DNA of 47,562 bases, from NCBI GenBank assembly GCA_030652215.1, contig JAUSBC010000062.1, positions 1 through 47,562 on the forward strand, given 5' to 3'. Shown here piece after piece: positions 35,574 to 44,611 of this stretch. The translations under genes were made by a program, and so were the position numbers. Below the pieces are notes generated by a model, which did no database searches, was not told where the DNA came from, and saw only the letters and a list, made by a program, of their open reading frames with translations. Positions within the stretch are counted from its first letter, which is position 1; each line of letters starts with the position of its first letter. Source of the stretch: Sideroxyarcus sp. (GTDB lineage Bacteria; Pseudomonadota; Gammaproteobacteria; Burkholderiales; Gallionellaceae).

Positions 35574-36728
35574 TCAGTGTTTCGTTGCCTGCATCCCGTC
35601 GCGGCAACTCTTGTAGTCCGCAGTATCGGCGCCTGCTTCGCCGCTCTTTGCAATAGTTTCCAGGGATTCCAGCACTCTGATGCTGGCTTTCTCCATTTCG
35701 GCGATCGCTTCCAGGCCTTGTCTGTAGTTCCCGTTGTGGTAGTGCGTGACAGCATCGACGCCACGCTGGTGAAACCGCAGATGCGGCTCTTCCATTTCGC
35801 GAAAGCCGTGCAAAGCGGAAAAACAGTGTTTGCCTTCCCCTTCGTAATACCACTTGCCGAGGCGGCAGTTGTGATGGCTGGAGAATTCCTCCGCTTTTTT
35901 CGAAGTGAGCCCCAGGAACACCTTGTAGATTTCGAATTTGAAAACAAGGTGGTCGACCTTTGCAATCTCGATGAAAGTGCGCAATGCGGTCGCGCCAATG
36001 GTCGACTTCACCTGCGCGGTGAATTGCATCAATTCGCGCATGCTGTCGACCGCCTGCCGTCCGTCCTGATGGAATCCCTCGGCTTGCTGCGGACTCACTT
36101 CAACCAGGGCTTTGACGCCGGAGGTTTCCGCCTGGATTGAAGCGACCAGCTTGCCGATGTCGCTGGTGGCGGCCGAGGTTCGTTCGGCCAGTTTGCGCAC
36201 TTCGTCGGCTACCACCGCGAATCCCCGTCCCTGCTCGCCCGCGCGGGCCGCTTCGATGGCGGCGTTCAGCGCCAGCAGGTTGGTCTGGTCGGCGATTTCC
36301 TTGATCAGTTTGACGATGCCGCCGATCTGGTTGGTGCTTTCATTGAGGTGATCGACGCTGCTGGCGGTCTCGGTGGTCTTCTGCGACATCTGCTGGAGAT
36401 TGCTGGAAATGCGTTCCACAGCGGTCAGGTTCAAGCTCAGGGCGCCCGTGGCTTCCTCGATCCTTCCGTGCTCTTGTTTCATGGTTTGCGCCAGCGAGGC
36501 CAGTGAAGTTTGCACTTCTTTTGTGGATTCTCCATACGATTGCATGTGCTGGAAAAGTTCTTCGTGCATAACGATTTGTTCGGCAGTGCCGTTGAACTTG
36601 GCGATGGCAGTGTCGTGCTGTTGTTGCAGTACGGTCACATCGTTCTGGCGCTCGCTCAGCAATTGCTCGAAATCGCGCAGTTTTTCCTTGAGGGACACGA
36701 CTTCCTGCTTGTATCCGTTATTGAACAT
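35574..36728 (-). CDS. Soluble methyl-accepting chemotaxis protein with C-terminal CZB domain
   Basis: A 384-aa cytosolic receptor with no transmembrane helix. An N-terminal coiled coil (residues 5-45), the MCP signalling hairpin with the canonical tip [37 protein letters not shown], and a C-terminal chemoreceptor zinc-binding domain (about 258-335): [43 protein letters not shown]. The His/Cys set is complete. CZB domains bind zinc and, in known cases, sense hypochlorous acid or zinc levels. A GGGAG site precedes ATG 36728. Convergent with xseA, no chemotaxis genes adjacent. Confidence 0.95.
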   Translation of the reverse strand: MFNNGYKQEVVSLKEKLRDFEQLLSERQNDVTVLQQQHDTAIAKFNGTAEQIVMHEELFQHMQSYGESTKEVQTSLASLAQTMKQEHGRIEEATGALSLNLTAVERISSNLQQMSQKTTETASSVDHLNESTNQIGGIVKLIKEIADQTNLLALNAAIEAARAGEQGRGFAVVADEVRKLAERTSAATSDIGKLVASIQAETSGVKALVEVSPQQAEGFHQDGRQAVDSMRELMQFTAQVKSTIGATALRTFIEIAKVDHLVFKFEIYKVFLGLTSKKAEEFSSHHNCRLGKWYYEGEGKHCFSALHGFREMEEPHLRFHQRGVDAVTHYHNGNYRQGLEAIAEMEKASIRVLESLETIAKSGEAGADTADYKSCRDGMQATKH

Positions 36729-36828
36729 GTTGGGCTCCCTGAATTAAAGTTCGGTGCGGCAATTGACCCTGCAATGACGCTCTGATCTATTCGAACTCTG
36801 GCATCTTTGAGCAGGTTGTGTGGTTATC

Positions 36829-36881
36829 GGCCATATTGCCGGCCATGGCAATAGGCCAAAAGGTCTAGATAACTATCTAGA
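36829..36881. promoter_or_regulatory. Two palindromes in the receptor/deacetylase intergenic region
   Basis: A hairpin GGCC(A)TATTGCC-N6-GGCAATAGGCC (36829-36857) is followed by a perfect palindrome TCTAGATA-AC-TATCTAGA (36864-36881). They lie in the 380-base region between divergent genes (receptor start 36728, deacetylase start 37111) and are candidate operators. No matching copies were noticed elsewhere in the window. Confidence 0.5.
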
Positions 36882-37110
36882 TAATCAGGAAAATACCCCT
36901 ATAGCGATTGTGCCTCAGGCATGCTGCGCGTTAAGCATTTTCGAGTTCGTTTCCGAAAATTGCCGGATGGTTTTCACCCAAATATCGGGGGCGGACGGCG
37001 GCGAATTGGGCGATAATTCGCGCCCGAATCGGCGATAGGCGCCGGTTGGAAAACTGGATGCGGAGTACCGCTTGCGGCGGCGTGTTGAACTCCGGACTTC
37101 GAACGCTGAA

Positions 37111-38016
37111 ATGAAAAAAATCGCACTCAAAATCGACGTGGACACCTATCGCGGCACTCGCGAAGGCGTGCCGCGTCTGGTGGAAACCTTGCAGCGCCAT
37201 CATGCGCAGGCCAGTTTCTTTTTTTCCGTAGGTCCGGACCATACAGGACGCGCCATCAGGCGTGTGTTTCGCCCCGGGTTTCTTGGCAAAGTATCGCGCA
37301 CCTCGGTGCTGGGCCATTACGGAATCAAGACCCTGTTGTATGGGACTTTGCTGCCGGGGCCCGATATTGGCCGCAACTGTGCCGACGTCATGCGCAGCGT
37401 GCGCGATGCGGGCTTCGAGGCGGGAATCCACGGCTATGACCGTATCAAATGGCAGGATCATGTGTCCGTTAAAGGCGCCGCCTGGACCCAACGTGAAATG
37501 CAACGCGCGGTGGACCGGTATATCGAAATTTTCGGCGAGGCGCCCAGGGCGCATGCGGCAGCGGGTTGGCAGACCAACCGCCATGGCTTGCGCCACACGC
37601 AGCACCTGGGATTCGATTACTGTTCGGATACGCGCGGCAAGCGTCCGTTCATTCCGACATGGGATGCAGAGATCATCGCTTGTCCGCAGTTGCCCACCAC
37701 CTTGCCTACGCTGGACGAACTGATCGGAATCGACGGCATTACGACGGAAAACGTTGCACAGCACCTGCTGGGCATTACGGGCGAACTTTCCGAAACGGGG
37801 CACGTCTACACTTTACATGCCGAACTGGAAGGCCAGAAGTGGTTGCCGATTTTCGAGCAGTTGCTGCAGGGATGGGGCGAGCAGGGTTATGCAATCGTTT
37901 CGCTGCAGCAATACCTGGAAGGATTCAAAGTTGCCGATCTGCCGCGCCACGAGGTCAAGTCCGGAACAGTTGACGGGCGGAGTGGTATGCTGTCTGTGCA
38001 AAGCCTGAGCAGCTAA
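37111..38016 (+). CDS. ArnD-like polysaccharide deacetylase (NodB fold)
   Basis: A 301-aa NodB-type deacetylase. It follows E. coli ArnD closely in order: ALKIDVDTYRGTREGVPRLVETL (metal-binding DVD), QASFFFSVGPDHTGRA, GFEAGIHGYDRIKWQ (His motif), AAAGWQTN, YCSDTRGKRPFIP, LPTLDELIGID, YTLHAELEG. ArnD removes the formyl group from undecaprenyl-phosphate-L-Ara4FN in lipid A modification, but no other arn gene is here, so the substrate may differ. ATG 37111 starts the homology; an in-frame TTG at 37072 would add 13 residues. No strong ribosome site. Confidence 0.88.
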   Translation: MKKIALKIDVDTYRGTREGVPRLVETLQRHHAQASFFFSVGPDHTGRAIRRVFRPGFLGKVSRTSVLGHYGIKTLLYGTLLPGPDIGRNCADVMRSVRDAGFEAGIHGYDRIKWQDHVSVKGAAWTQREMQRAVDRYIEIFGEAPRAHAAAGWQTNRHGLRHTQHLGFDYCSDTRGKRPFIPTWDAEIIACPQLPTTLPTLDELIGIDGITTENVAQHLLGITGELSETGHVYTLHAELEGQKWLPIFEQLLQGWGEQGYAIVSLQQYLEGFKVADLPRHEVKSGTVDGRSGMLSVQSLSS

Positions 38017-38070
38017 AGGTTTCGTGAATAGTGCCGAGATTTCCTGCGTCGAGTGTCCGGGGAGCAATTA

Positions 38071-38919
38071 ATGCAAGAGCAGAACGTGACAGGTTTGGAT
38101 GGGTGGGTCGACTTTCTGACCAAGGCGGACCTTCCCGTGCTGAAGCAGACGGCGCGCGATCTTGCCGCCCTGCATCAGGACCAGAACCGACTCAGCGCAC
38201 GCGGCGTCGCCCAGGCCATCGCGGTCGATCCCATGATGACCGTCAAACTGCTGCGTTATCTCCAGCAACACAAACGCCGTAGCCAAACCAGTGAAGTGGC
38301 GCTGGTCGAGCAGGCGCTCATCATGCTCGGCGTCGAGGCATTCTTCACCAAGATTCCGGCGCAACCCACCGTACAGGAATTGCTAAATGGCCAGATGGAC
38401 GCGCTGGTCCATTTGCTGCACCGGGTGCATCGCGCGCACCGCGCGTCGGAATATGCCTACGATTGGGCCGTGCGCATGAGCGACCTGCACTACGAAGAAG
38501 TGCGCCTTGCCGCCTTGCTGCATGATTTGGCCGAAATACTCATGTGGTGTTTCGCCCCGCAGGAAATGATGAAGATTCGTGCCATCCAGTACCAGGATAA
38601 ATCGTTGCGTAGCCGGGTTGTGCAGGAACAGGTGTTGGGATTTGCCCTGGCCGACCTGCAAAAATCCCTGGTGCAGAAATGGGATCTTCCTGAGTTGTTG
38701 CTGACTTTGATGGACGATCAGAACGCCCAGAAGCCGCGCGTGCGCAATGTGACGCTGGCAGTCAATCTGGCGCGCCACTCGTCCAACGGTTGGGATGATG
38801 CGGCACTTCCCGACGATTACAAAGACATCGGCGAGTTGCTGCGCATTCCGGCTGAGCAGGTGATGCTCATCGTTGGCGCCGATGCCGGCATCCTGTGCGA
38901 TCCTGACAAACCGCACTGA
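38071..38919 (+). CDS. HDOD-domain signalling protein
   Basis: A 282-aa protein dominated by an HDOD domain: ARGVAQAIAVDPMMTVKLLRYLQQHKR, VALVEQALIMLGVEAFFTKIP, VRLAALLHDLAEILMWCF and a C-terminal helical half with VLGFALADLQKSLVQKWDLPELL. HDOD lacks HD phosphohydrolase activity and acts in signalling, often around c-di-GMP and motility. ATG 38071 has GGGAG eight bases upstream; GTG 38053 is a less likely start. It follows the ArnD-like gene by 54 bases and may share its transcript. Confidence 0.9.
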   Translation: MQEQNVTGLDGWVDFLTKADLPVLKQTARDLAALHQDQNRLSARGVAQAIAVDPMMTVKLLRYLQQHKRRSQTSEVALVEQALIMLGVEAFFTKIPAQPTVQELLNGQMDALVHLLHRVHRAHRASEYAYDWAVRMSDLHYEEVRLAALLHDLAEILMWCFAPQEMMKIRAIQYQDKSLRSRVVQEQVLGFALADLQKSLVQKWDLPELLLTLMDDQNAQKPRVRNVTLAVNLARHSSNGWDDAALPDDYKDIGELLRIPAEQVMLIVGADAGILCDPDKPH

Positions 38920-39011
38920 TAGACGTCCTCAACGGCAAGCCGCAATGGCCTGCTAGCAGCAATCAATCCCGCCGCACATGTGATGCGCGGCATCATTAGG
39001 GGAGCCGAGAC

Positions 39012-39467
39012 ATGTCCGCACCAAACGATACTTCGCCGCTGAAATGGAATGTCGGTCTGAGCATGGACATTCCGGAGATCGATGCCGAGCATCAGCATTT
39101 CATCCTTCTGGTCAACAAGCTGAATGAAGCCATCGTCGCGCGCCGGGACGTGGAGGCCGTCAAATATTGCATGCAATCCATTCTGTTCGACGCGGCAAAA
39201 CACTTCGCCCATGAGGAAGCGCTGTTCAAGCAGTGGGGTTATCCCGATGCGGAAGAGCATGCAAAGAAGCATGCGGAGGTTACCCGTGCGCTGGATGGAA
39301 TCATGGGGCATTTCGGGAGCGGGGGGTTTGATGACGAGTGGGTCGAAGCGGGCCTGCAGGTGAAGGAAGCTTTGATCGCTCACATGCTGGACGAAGACAT
39401 GAAGTACCGCGATTTCTGCCGTGCCAAGGGTGTTCGATTCGGCACGGATGCGGCCCGGAAAAAGTAG
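39012..39467 (+). CDS. Bacteriohemerythrin
   Basis: A 151-aa four-helix O2-binding diiron protein. The ligand pattern is complete: EIDAEHQHF, HFAHEEALF (His, Glu), EEHAKKHAEV (two His) and IAHMLDEDMKY (His, Asp). It binds O2 for sensing, delivery or detoxification, useful to a microaerophile. AGGGGAGCC precedes ATG 39012. It may be cotranscribed with HDOD (92 bases upstream). Convergent with the DUF302 gene. Confidence 0.96.
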   Translation: MSAPNDTSPLKWNVGLSMDIPEIDAEHQHFILLVNKLNEAIVARRDVEAVKYCMQSILFDAAKHFAHEEALFKQWGYPDAEEHAKKHAEVTRALDGIMGHFGSGGFDDEWVEAGLQVKEALIAHMLDEDMKYRDFCRAKGVRFGTDAARKK

Positions 39468-39558
39468 GAACGGATTAGCAGGTTGTTGAATAACGACGCA
39501 GCGCATCGACGTCATTTCGGAACGCAACGGATATTCTTCGCGCCGAGCGGAATCTCCG

Positions 39559-39948
39559 TCAAACGTTCGCCAGAGCGCGCTCGATTCTGGTATCTGCCTC
39601 GGCTGCCAATGCGGTCAAATTCGCATCTCCCAGAACCTTCATCATGCTGGTCGGCTTGATGAATTCCACCGACATTTTCCCAGGCGCAACTTCACGGATC
39701 ACGGCGTTGCAGGGCAACAGGCTCGCCACATCGCTGTTGGCGGTATAGGCCTCGTAAGCCAGATTGGGATTGCAGGCGCCAAGGATCACGGTTGGAATCA
39801 CCTCCTTGCCGGTCTTTTCCTTGATCTTGCTGTGCATGTCGATGCGTGTGAGGATGCCGAAGCCTTCGGCGGCAAGCGCCTTGGTGGTGCGCTCGATGGT
39901 ATGGTCCAGCGTGTCGGCGATTTCGCGCTTGAAGTTGATGGCGGTCAT
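39559..39948 (-). CDS. DUF302-family protein
   Basis: A 129-aa protein with the DUF302 pattern: TIERTTKALAAEGFGILTRIDMHSKIKEKTG, PTVILGACNPNLAYEAYTANSDVASLLPCNAVIRE. No signal peptide, so cytosolic. The conserved cysteines (GACNP, LLPCN) are typical for this family, whose function is unknown. ATG 39948 is chosen for its GGAGAA site; the longer frame lacks one. Single gene, convergent with hemerythrin. Confidence 0.92.
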   Translation of the reverse strand: MTAINFKREIADTLDHTIERTTKALAAEGFGILTRIDMHSKIKEKTGKEVIPTVILGACNPNLAYEAYTANSDVASLLPCNAVIREVAPGKMSVEFIKPTSMMKVLGDANLTALAAEADTRIERALANV

Positions 39949-40097
39949 GGCTGTTCTCCGGAATGAATCGAACATTCATCATAGATCAAATGACCATGCG
40001 GCAAAACCGCGATGTAATCAGGTACATTCCGTACGGGCAAGCGAGACAATTTCAGGGGGGCTTGTACTGCGTATTTTGAATTGCAACTGTGTGGCGC

Positions 40098-41024
40098 TTA
40101 TATGTTTTGGGTGAGCTTATCGAGCACAGTTCGCTCCAAGTCTGGTTTAAGGCAATCCAGTTCAATAATATCCGGTGTGGAACGCAGCCAGGTAAGTTGG
40201 CGTTTGGCGAGCTGTCGTGTGGCCGCGATACCTTTTTCCAGCAACTCTGCTTCCGTGATCTCACCCTCCATATACTCCCAAGCCTGCCTGTAGCCGACGC
40301 AACGCATCGAGGTCATGTCGCGGTGTAGAGCATATTTCTGTCGCAGCCCACGCAACTCATCCAGCAAGCCTTGTTTCAGCATGTCTGCAAAGCGCGTGGC
40401 AATCCGCTGGTGCAGCACGGCACGGTCGGAGGGAATGAGGGCGATGGACAGTGCGCGGTAGGGCAGTGGATTTTGTTCCTGCTGCTTGATCAGTTCCGAC
40501 ATAGGCTGGCCGCTGAGAAGGAATATCTCCATCGCGCGCTGGATGCGCTGCGTGTCGGTGGAGTGCAGGCGTGCGGCGGTAGCGGCATCCACCTCGGCCA
40601 GTTTTGCATGCAGACGCTCTATCCCGTGCTGTGCGATCTCCGCATCCAGCTCGGCACGCAACGCTGCGTCGGCCTGCGGCAAGGGGCTAAGGCCTTCGCG
40701 CAGCGCCTTGAAATACAGCATGGTGCCGCCAACCAACAATGGAATCCTCCCGCGTGCGGTAATGTCCGCCATCAGGCGCAGCGCGTCATGGCGGAAAACC
40801 GCGGCGGAGTAGGCTTCGGTGGGATCAATGATGTCGATGAGGTGGTGCGGCGCCCGGGTCAGCGTGGCGGCATCCGGCTTGGCCGTGCCGATGTCCATGT
40901 CGCGGAACACCAGCGCGGAATCCACGCTGATGAGTTCCACCGGCAGGCGCTGCGCGAGCTCTACTGCAACGCCTGTTTTGCCGCTGGCCGTTGGCCCCAT
41001 GAGGAAGATCGCAGGCGATTTCAT
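40098..41024 (-). CDS. miaA: tRNA dimethylallyltransferase
   Basis: Prenylates A37 of UNN-reading tRNAs (308 aa). P-loop [13 protein letters not shown], the [17 protein letters not shown] segment, [34 protein letters not shown] and [17 protein letters not shown] are all present. ATG 41024 overlaps the mutL stop (ATGA). The mutL-miaA order is the same as in many proteobacteria. A frame reaching 41096 is an extension into mutL, not coding. Confidence 0.97.
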   Translation of the reverse strand: MKSPAIFLMGPTASGKTGVAVELAQRLPVELISVDSALVFRDMDIGTAKPDAATLTRAPHHLIDIIDPTEAYSAAVFRHDALRLMADITARGRIPLLVGGTMLYFKALREGLSPLPQADAALRAELDAEIAQHGIERLHAKLAEVDAATAARLHSTDTQRIQRAMEIFLLSGQPMSELIKQQEQNPLPYRALSIALIPSDRAVLHQRIATRFADMLKQGLLDELRGLRQKYALHRDMTSMRCVGYRQAWEYMEGEITEAELLEKGIAATRQLAKRQLTWLRSTPDIIELDCLKPDLERTVLDKLTQNI

Positions 41025-42910
41025 TTGCCGCGCATGAACATCGCATCCAGTTCCGCCAGCGTCACCTGGAACCACGTCGGCCTCCCGTGGTTGCACTGGT
41101 CGGCGCGTTCGGTCTGTTCCATCTCGCGCAGGATGGCGTTCATCTCGGGGAGGCTGAGTTGCTGGTTGGCGCGTACGGCGGAATGGCAGGCGAGGGTGGC
41201 GAGCAGTTCGTTGCGGCGTTCGGTGAGCGCGCGGCTGGCGCCGAAATCGCGCAGTTCGTGCAGCACTTCGCGTGCGGCCGCCTCGGCGTGGGATTGTTTA
41301 AGCAGCGCAGGCATGGCGCGTACGGCCAGCGTGTTGGTGGAGATCGGCGCGATGTCGAAGCCCAGACTTTTCAGCGCTTCCTGTTCTTCTTCGGCAGTGG
41401 CGATGTCTAGTGCTTCGGCGGCGAAGGTGACGGGGATGAGCAGCGGTTGGGTGGGCATTTGCTGGGCGTCGAATGAAGTCTTCAAGCGTTCGTACACGAT
41501 GCGTTCATGCGCGGCGTGCATGTCTACCACGATCAGGCCTTGCTGGTTCTGGGCGAGGATGTAGATGCCGGAGAGCTGGCCGAGGGCAAACCCCAACGGA
41601 TGCTCCGTATTTTGTAGGATGGGTGGAGCGTAGCGATACCCATCGTTTGTTTGTAATGAGGATTGATGGGTATCGCTATGCTCCACCCATCCTACGTTGT
41701 TGGCTTGCTGTTCGCGTATGGCAGCGGATTCTTCCCAGAGTTTGTAGGCGGTCTGCGGTTGGGCGGCGCTGAACGGGATGCCTTGTTGCTGCGGTATAAA
41801 GGTGTTGTCATTCCGGCGTAGGCCGGAATCTAGTTGTTTTGAATCACTGGATTCCGGCCTACGCCGGAATGACGAATCCGGGGTTTCGTTCCCCATCGGC
41901 GCACTTAACGCATCCTGCAAGGCATGGAACACGAACTGGTGAATCCCCTGGCTCTCGCGGAAGCGCACTTCGCTCTTGGCCGGATGCACGTTCACATCCA
42001 CTTGCTCGGGCGGCAATTCGAAGAACAGGACGAAGGCCGGATGGCGCTGATGGTGCAGGATGTCCTGATAGGCCTGGCGCACGGCGTGCATCAAAACCTT
42101 GTCGCGCACGAACCGGCCGTTGACGAAGAAGTATTGTTCGTCGCGCGTCGAGCGCGAATAGGCGGGTAGGGCAGCGATGCCGTAGAGGTGCAGGGGGCCG
42201 ATCTGGCGTTCGACGGTGACTGCGTGTTGGCCGAACTCGGGGCCGAGGATGGCGGCGACCCGCGCTCCCAGACCCTCACCCCCAGCCCCTCTCCCGCTTG
42301 CGGGCGAGGGGAGTAAATTCCATACGCTCTTGCCGTTGTGCTGCAAGCTGAACGCCACATCCGGCCGCGACAGGGCGATGCGTTTGAATGTCTCTTCGCA
42401 CCAGGCAAATTCGGTGTTTTCGCTCTTCAGGAACTTGCGACGCGCCGGTGTATTGAAATACAGCTCGCGCATTTCAATACTGGTACCGTGGGCATGGGCG
42501 GCGGGGGCGGCCGCGCTTTGCGTGCCGTCCGCTGCCTCGACTTTCCAGGCATGGGCGGCGTCCGGCGTGCGGCTGGTTAGGGAGACCTGCGCTACAGCGG
42601 CCATGCTGGCCAGCGCCTCGCCGCGAAACCCCATGCTGGCAACGCGCTGCAAATCATCCAGCGAGGCGATCTTGCTGGTGGCATGGCGCATCAGCGCCAG
42701 CGGCAGTTGTTCCTTGTCGATTCCGCCGCCGTTGTCGCGCACCACCAGACGCTTGATACCACCGCCTTCGAGCTGCACGGCGATCTCGGTAGCACCCGCA
42801 TCCAGGCTATTTTCCAGCAGTTCCTTGAGGGCCGAGGCGGGGCGTTCGATGACTTCACCGGCGGCGATCTGGTTGATGAGGAGGTCGGGTAGGAGCTGGA
42901 TGGAGGACAT
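41021..42910 (-). CDS. mutL: DNA mismatch repair protein MutL with in-frame repeat insertions
   Basis: A 629-aa mismatch-repair coordinator. The GHKL ATPase N-domain is complete ([59 protein letters not shown]). The C-domain has the endonuclease-type motifs [12 protein letters not shown] (about 461), ACHSAVRA (about 572) and CNHGRP (about 604), so it is probably a nicking MutL. Three different palindromic repeats lie in frame: one inside the N-domain (about residues 199-214), and two in the linker (about 346-368 and 405-432). They add residues unlike other MutL proteins yet leave the frame open. ATG 42910 is used; a longer frame exists but precedes the homology. Confidence 0.96.
   Translation of the reverse strand: MSSIQLLPDLLINQIAAGEVIERPASALKELLENSLDAGATEIAVQLEGGGIKRLVVRDNGGGIDKEQLPLALMRHATSKIASLDDLQRVASMGFRGEALASMAAVAQVSLTSRTPDAAHAWKVEAADGTQSAAAPAAHAHGTSIEMRELYFNTPARRKFLKSENTEFAWCEETFKRIALSRPDVAFSLQHNGKSVWNLLPSPASGRGAGGEGLGARVAAILGPEFGQHAVTVERQIGPLHLYGIAALPAYSRSTRDEQYFFVNGRFVRDKVLMHAVRQAYQDILHHQRHPAFVLFFELPPEQVDVNVHPAKSEVRFRESQGIHQFVFHALQDALSAPMGNETPDSSFRRRPESSDSKQLDSGLRRNDNTFIPQQQGIPFSAAQPQTAYKLWEESAAIREQQANNVGWVEHSDTHQSSLQTNDGYRYAPPILQNTEHPLGFALGQLSGIYILAQNQQGLIVVDMHAAHERIVYERLKTSFDAQQMPTQPLLIPVTFAAEALDIATAEEEQEALKSLGFDIAPISTNTLAVRAMPALLKQSHAEAAAREVLHELRDFGASRALTERRNELLATLACHSAVRANQQLSLPEMNAILREMEQTERADQCNHGRPTWFQVTLAELDAMFMRGK
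41614..41695. repeat. 82-bp palindromic repeat inside mutL (family A)
   Basis: GTAGGATGGGTGGAGCGTAG... and its complement frame a short spacer. It encodes [11 protein letters not shown]... and GYRYAPPIL in the mutL frame. The same repeat is found at 46803-46880 and, as a half copy, at 47067-47100. Confidence 0.92.
41807..41873. repeat. 67-bp palindromic repeat inside mutL (family B)
   Basis: GTCATTCCGGCGTAGGCCGG...CCGGCCTACGCCGGAATGAC, 28-base arms with one mismatch. It encodes the FRRRPES...SGLRRNDN peptide of the mutL linker. A related copy is at 46678-46789. Confidence 0.92.
42273..42313. repeat. 41-bp GC-rich repeat inside mutL (family C)
   Basis: CCCTCACCCCCAGCCCCTCTCCCGCTTGCGGGCGAGGGGAG, with a CTC/GAG-rich hairpin. 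It encodes the [16 protein letters not shown] peptide in the N-terminal domain of MutL. Its architecture resembles the halves of the repeat at 11204-11369. Confidence 0.85.
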
Positions 42911-43251
42911 GGCGGGATTATACCGGATGCCATGCATCGCCTCTGCGGCACTGCAGTACTGGCGGGCCGAAATGTGCGGCAATATGACGCATTCCATTTG
43001 GGTACAAACGGTACTACATTGCCTATCGCCAAGTCAGCCACCAGTAGTCTCCTCCCAGAACTTACTGAATATTTTTCGCTGGCTTGGCACCATTTTCGCC
43101 TTGCGGGTTCTTCCGGCAGGCAAATGATCCGGAGGTCCCATGCAAAACCCGTTCACACTGCACCGTACCAGCCTGCGTCATTTTGACGCACCCATTTTTC
43201 GTGCCGCTGCCGTAAAATCCCCGCAGTTTTTCATCACTACGAGGAGTAAAC
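42911..43251. other. Divergent intergenic region mutL / cytochrome c'
   Basis: About 340 bases. It holds the GAGGAG ribosome site of the cytochrome c' gene and presumably promoters for both genes. A plus-strand frame at 43140-43631 overlaps the cytochrome gene in another frame and is not coding. No other structure recognised. Confidence 0.45.
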
Positions 43252-43716
43252 ATGCTGAAGAAGATGTCGAAGGTTGTATTGTCCGCCGCATTGCTGGCGG
43301 GTTATGTGGGTGTCGCACAGGCGGAAATGTCGCGCGAGGATTATGCCGTGAAGTTCCGCCGCAGCAGTTTCACCGCCATGACCTGGTATATGGGGCCGAT
43401 GTCGCGCATGGTGAAAGGCGAAATGCCTTACGACAAGGCCTTGTTCGCACGCAATGCGGAATATGTGGCCTTCCTGAGCAAGTTGCCCAAGGACGGTTTC
43501 ATTCCCGGTTCCGACGGCGGCGACACCAAAGCCAAGCCGGAAGTCTGGTCCAAGGCCGACAAGTTCAAGGAAGCCAACGACAACATGGAGAAGGAAACGG
43601 CCAAGCTGGCCGAACTGGCGAAGGGCGGTAATCTTGATGCCCTGAAGGATCAGTACGGCAAGATGCAAAAGACCTGCAAGGCTTGCCACGAAGAGTTCAA
43701 GAAGAAGGCGGACTAA
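43252..43716 (+). CDS. Cytochrome c' (periplasmic, c-type haem)
   Basis: A 154-aa protein with signal peptide (VVLSAALLAGYVGVAQA) and a single CKACH haem site near the C-terminus (QKTCKACHEEFKKK). Together with the helical RSSFTAMTWYMGPMSRMV and VWSKADKFKEANDNMEKETAKLAELA segments this gives the four-helix cytochrome c' pattern. Such proteins bind NO or act as small periplasmic electron carriers. ATG 43252 has GAGGAG. The neighbouring, convergent cytochrome b561 could be a partner. Confidence 0.95.
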   Translation: MLKKMSKVVLSAALLAGYVGVAQAEMSREDYAVKFRRSSFTAMTWYMGPMSRMVKGEMPYDKALFARNAEYVAFLSKLPKDGFIPGSDGGDTKAKPEVWSKADKFKEANDNMEKETAKLAELAKGGNLDALKDQYGKMQKTCKACHEEFKKKAD

Positions 43717-43734
43717 CAGCTCGCCTTGTCATGC

Positions 43735-43774
43735 CGGTCTGGATGTCAGGCGAACCTGACCAGCATCCAGACCG
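43735..43774. terminator. Long palindrome overlapping the cytochrome b561 stop
   Basis: CGGTCTGGATG (43735-43745) pairs exactly with CATCCAGACCG (43764-43774), with an inner TCAGG-CGAA-CCTGA. It lies between convergent genes and its right half is inside the 3' coding end of the b561 gene. No T-run, so probably a bidirectional but non-canonical terminator. Confidence 0.65.
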
Positions 43775-44423
43775 CACCCGAAGCACATCCCAATATCAAT
43801 AGCGCCAGCTTTACGCTGCCAAAGTGCAGCGAGGGTTTGGGCGCGCCTTGCGGCAGGTGTTTGATGCCCGACAGCATGGGGCGAACCAGATTCTCTTTTT
43901 TCCCAAACAGATAAAACAAGATCGCGGCCACGTGCAGCGCAACCAGCGCCAACAGCAGATCGAAACCGCGCTCATGCCATGCAGTAGCCAGATCGCTGAG
44001 GCGCTTGCCGGCATAGTGCGCCAGCGGTCCCTCGCTCATCATGTCATCATTGGCAAACAAGCCGCTGGCTGAGATCAGCAACACCAATCCAAGCAATGCC
44101 AACACCATCCAGCCACCGGCCGGGTTGTGGCCGATATGCGGTATTGCTGCGCCTTTGCGCATTTCGGCAAAGTAAACCAGCACTGCGCGCGGCGAAGATA
44201 CGAAACTGGAAAAGCGCGCGGTCGTGCTACCCAGCACGCCCCATACCAGTCGAAACAGCAGCAATGCCAGCACCGCATAGCCGCAGCGCATATGCCAGTC
44301 CATGTCGCCATTCTCGGTCGAAGTCCACCAAGAGGCGATGATCAAAGCCAGCAACGACCAATGGAAGAGGCGGGTGGGCAAGTCCCAAACTTTATGCGCG
44401 ACGATGCTATTGTCGGATGTCAT
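43746..44423 (-). CDS. Cytochrome b561-type membrane protein
   Basis: A 225-aa inner-membrane dihaem cytochrome b with four to five spans: VWDLPTRLFHWSLLALIIASWWT (His in TRLFHW), MRCGYAVLALLLFRLVWGVLG, GGWMVLALLGLVLLISASGLFA and FDLLLALVALHVAAILFYLF. The last two histidines (GHNPAGG and LHVAA) complete the haem-ligand pattern of the YodB/hydrogenase-type b561 family. ATG 44423 is chosen; a longer frame to 44672 has no membrane or coding feature. Likely electron exchange between quinol and periplasmic c-type carriers such as the convergent cytochrome c'. Confidence 0.9.
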   Translation of the reverse strand: MTSDNSIVAHKVWDLPTRLFHWSLLALIIASWWTSTENGDMDWHMRCGYAVLALLLFRLVWGVLGSTTARFSSFVSSPRAVLVYFAEMRKGAAIPHIGHNPAGGWMVLALLGLVLLISASGLFANDDMMSEGPLAHYAGKRLSDLATAWHERGFDLLLALVALHVAAILFYLFGKKENLVRPMLSGIKHLPQGAPKPSLHFGSVKLALLILGCASGAVWMLVRFA

Positions 44424-44502
44424 GGCGGTGCTTTCGAGTTTCAATTTTGGAAGACGGCATGTTATCAAACCAACGATGATGCCGGACGGCACATGAGTGC
44501 GA

Positions 44503-44539
44503 CAAATTGCCGCGAGGCAAATCGTCGCGCGGCAATTTG
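44503..44539. promoter_or_regulatory. 12-bp perfect inverted repeat
   Basis: CAAATTGCCGCG (44503-44514) and CGCGGCAATTTG (44528-44539) are exact complements separated by 13 bases, between the b561 start and the small exported ORF. It could be an operator for either divergent gene or a terminator-like hairpin. Confidence 0.55.
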
Positions 44540-44611
44540 CCGCATTCCCGCAGCGACTGTAGGTCATTACTATTCCCCCACTTTTTAACAGTAATCCAAA
44601 GGGAGAAGTTA

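Noticed and set aside
37072..37110. TTG-initiated N-terminal extension of the ArnD-like protein
   Set aside because: Homology begins at ATG 37111 and the added residues have no coding character.
41473..41772. Plus-strand frame with [13 protein letters not shown] peptide opposite mutL
   Set aside because: The peptide comes from the other strand of the family A repeat, which is open in both directions; it is not a gene.
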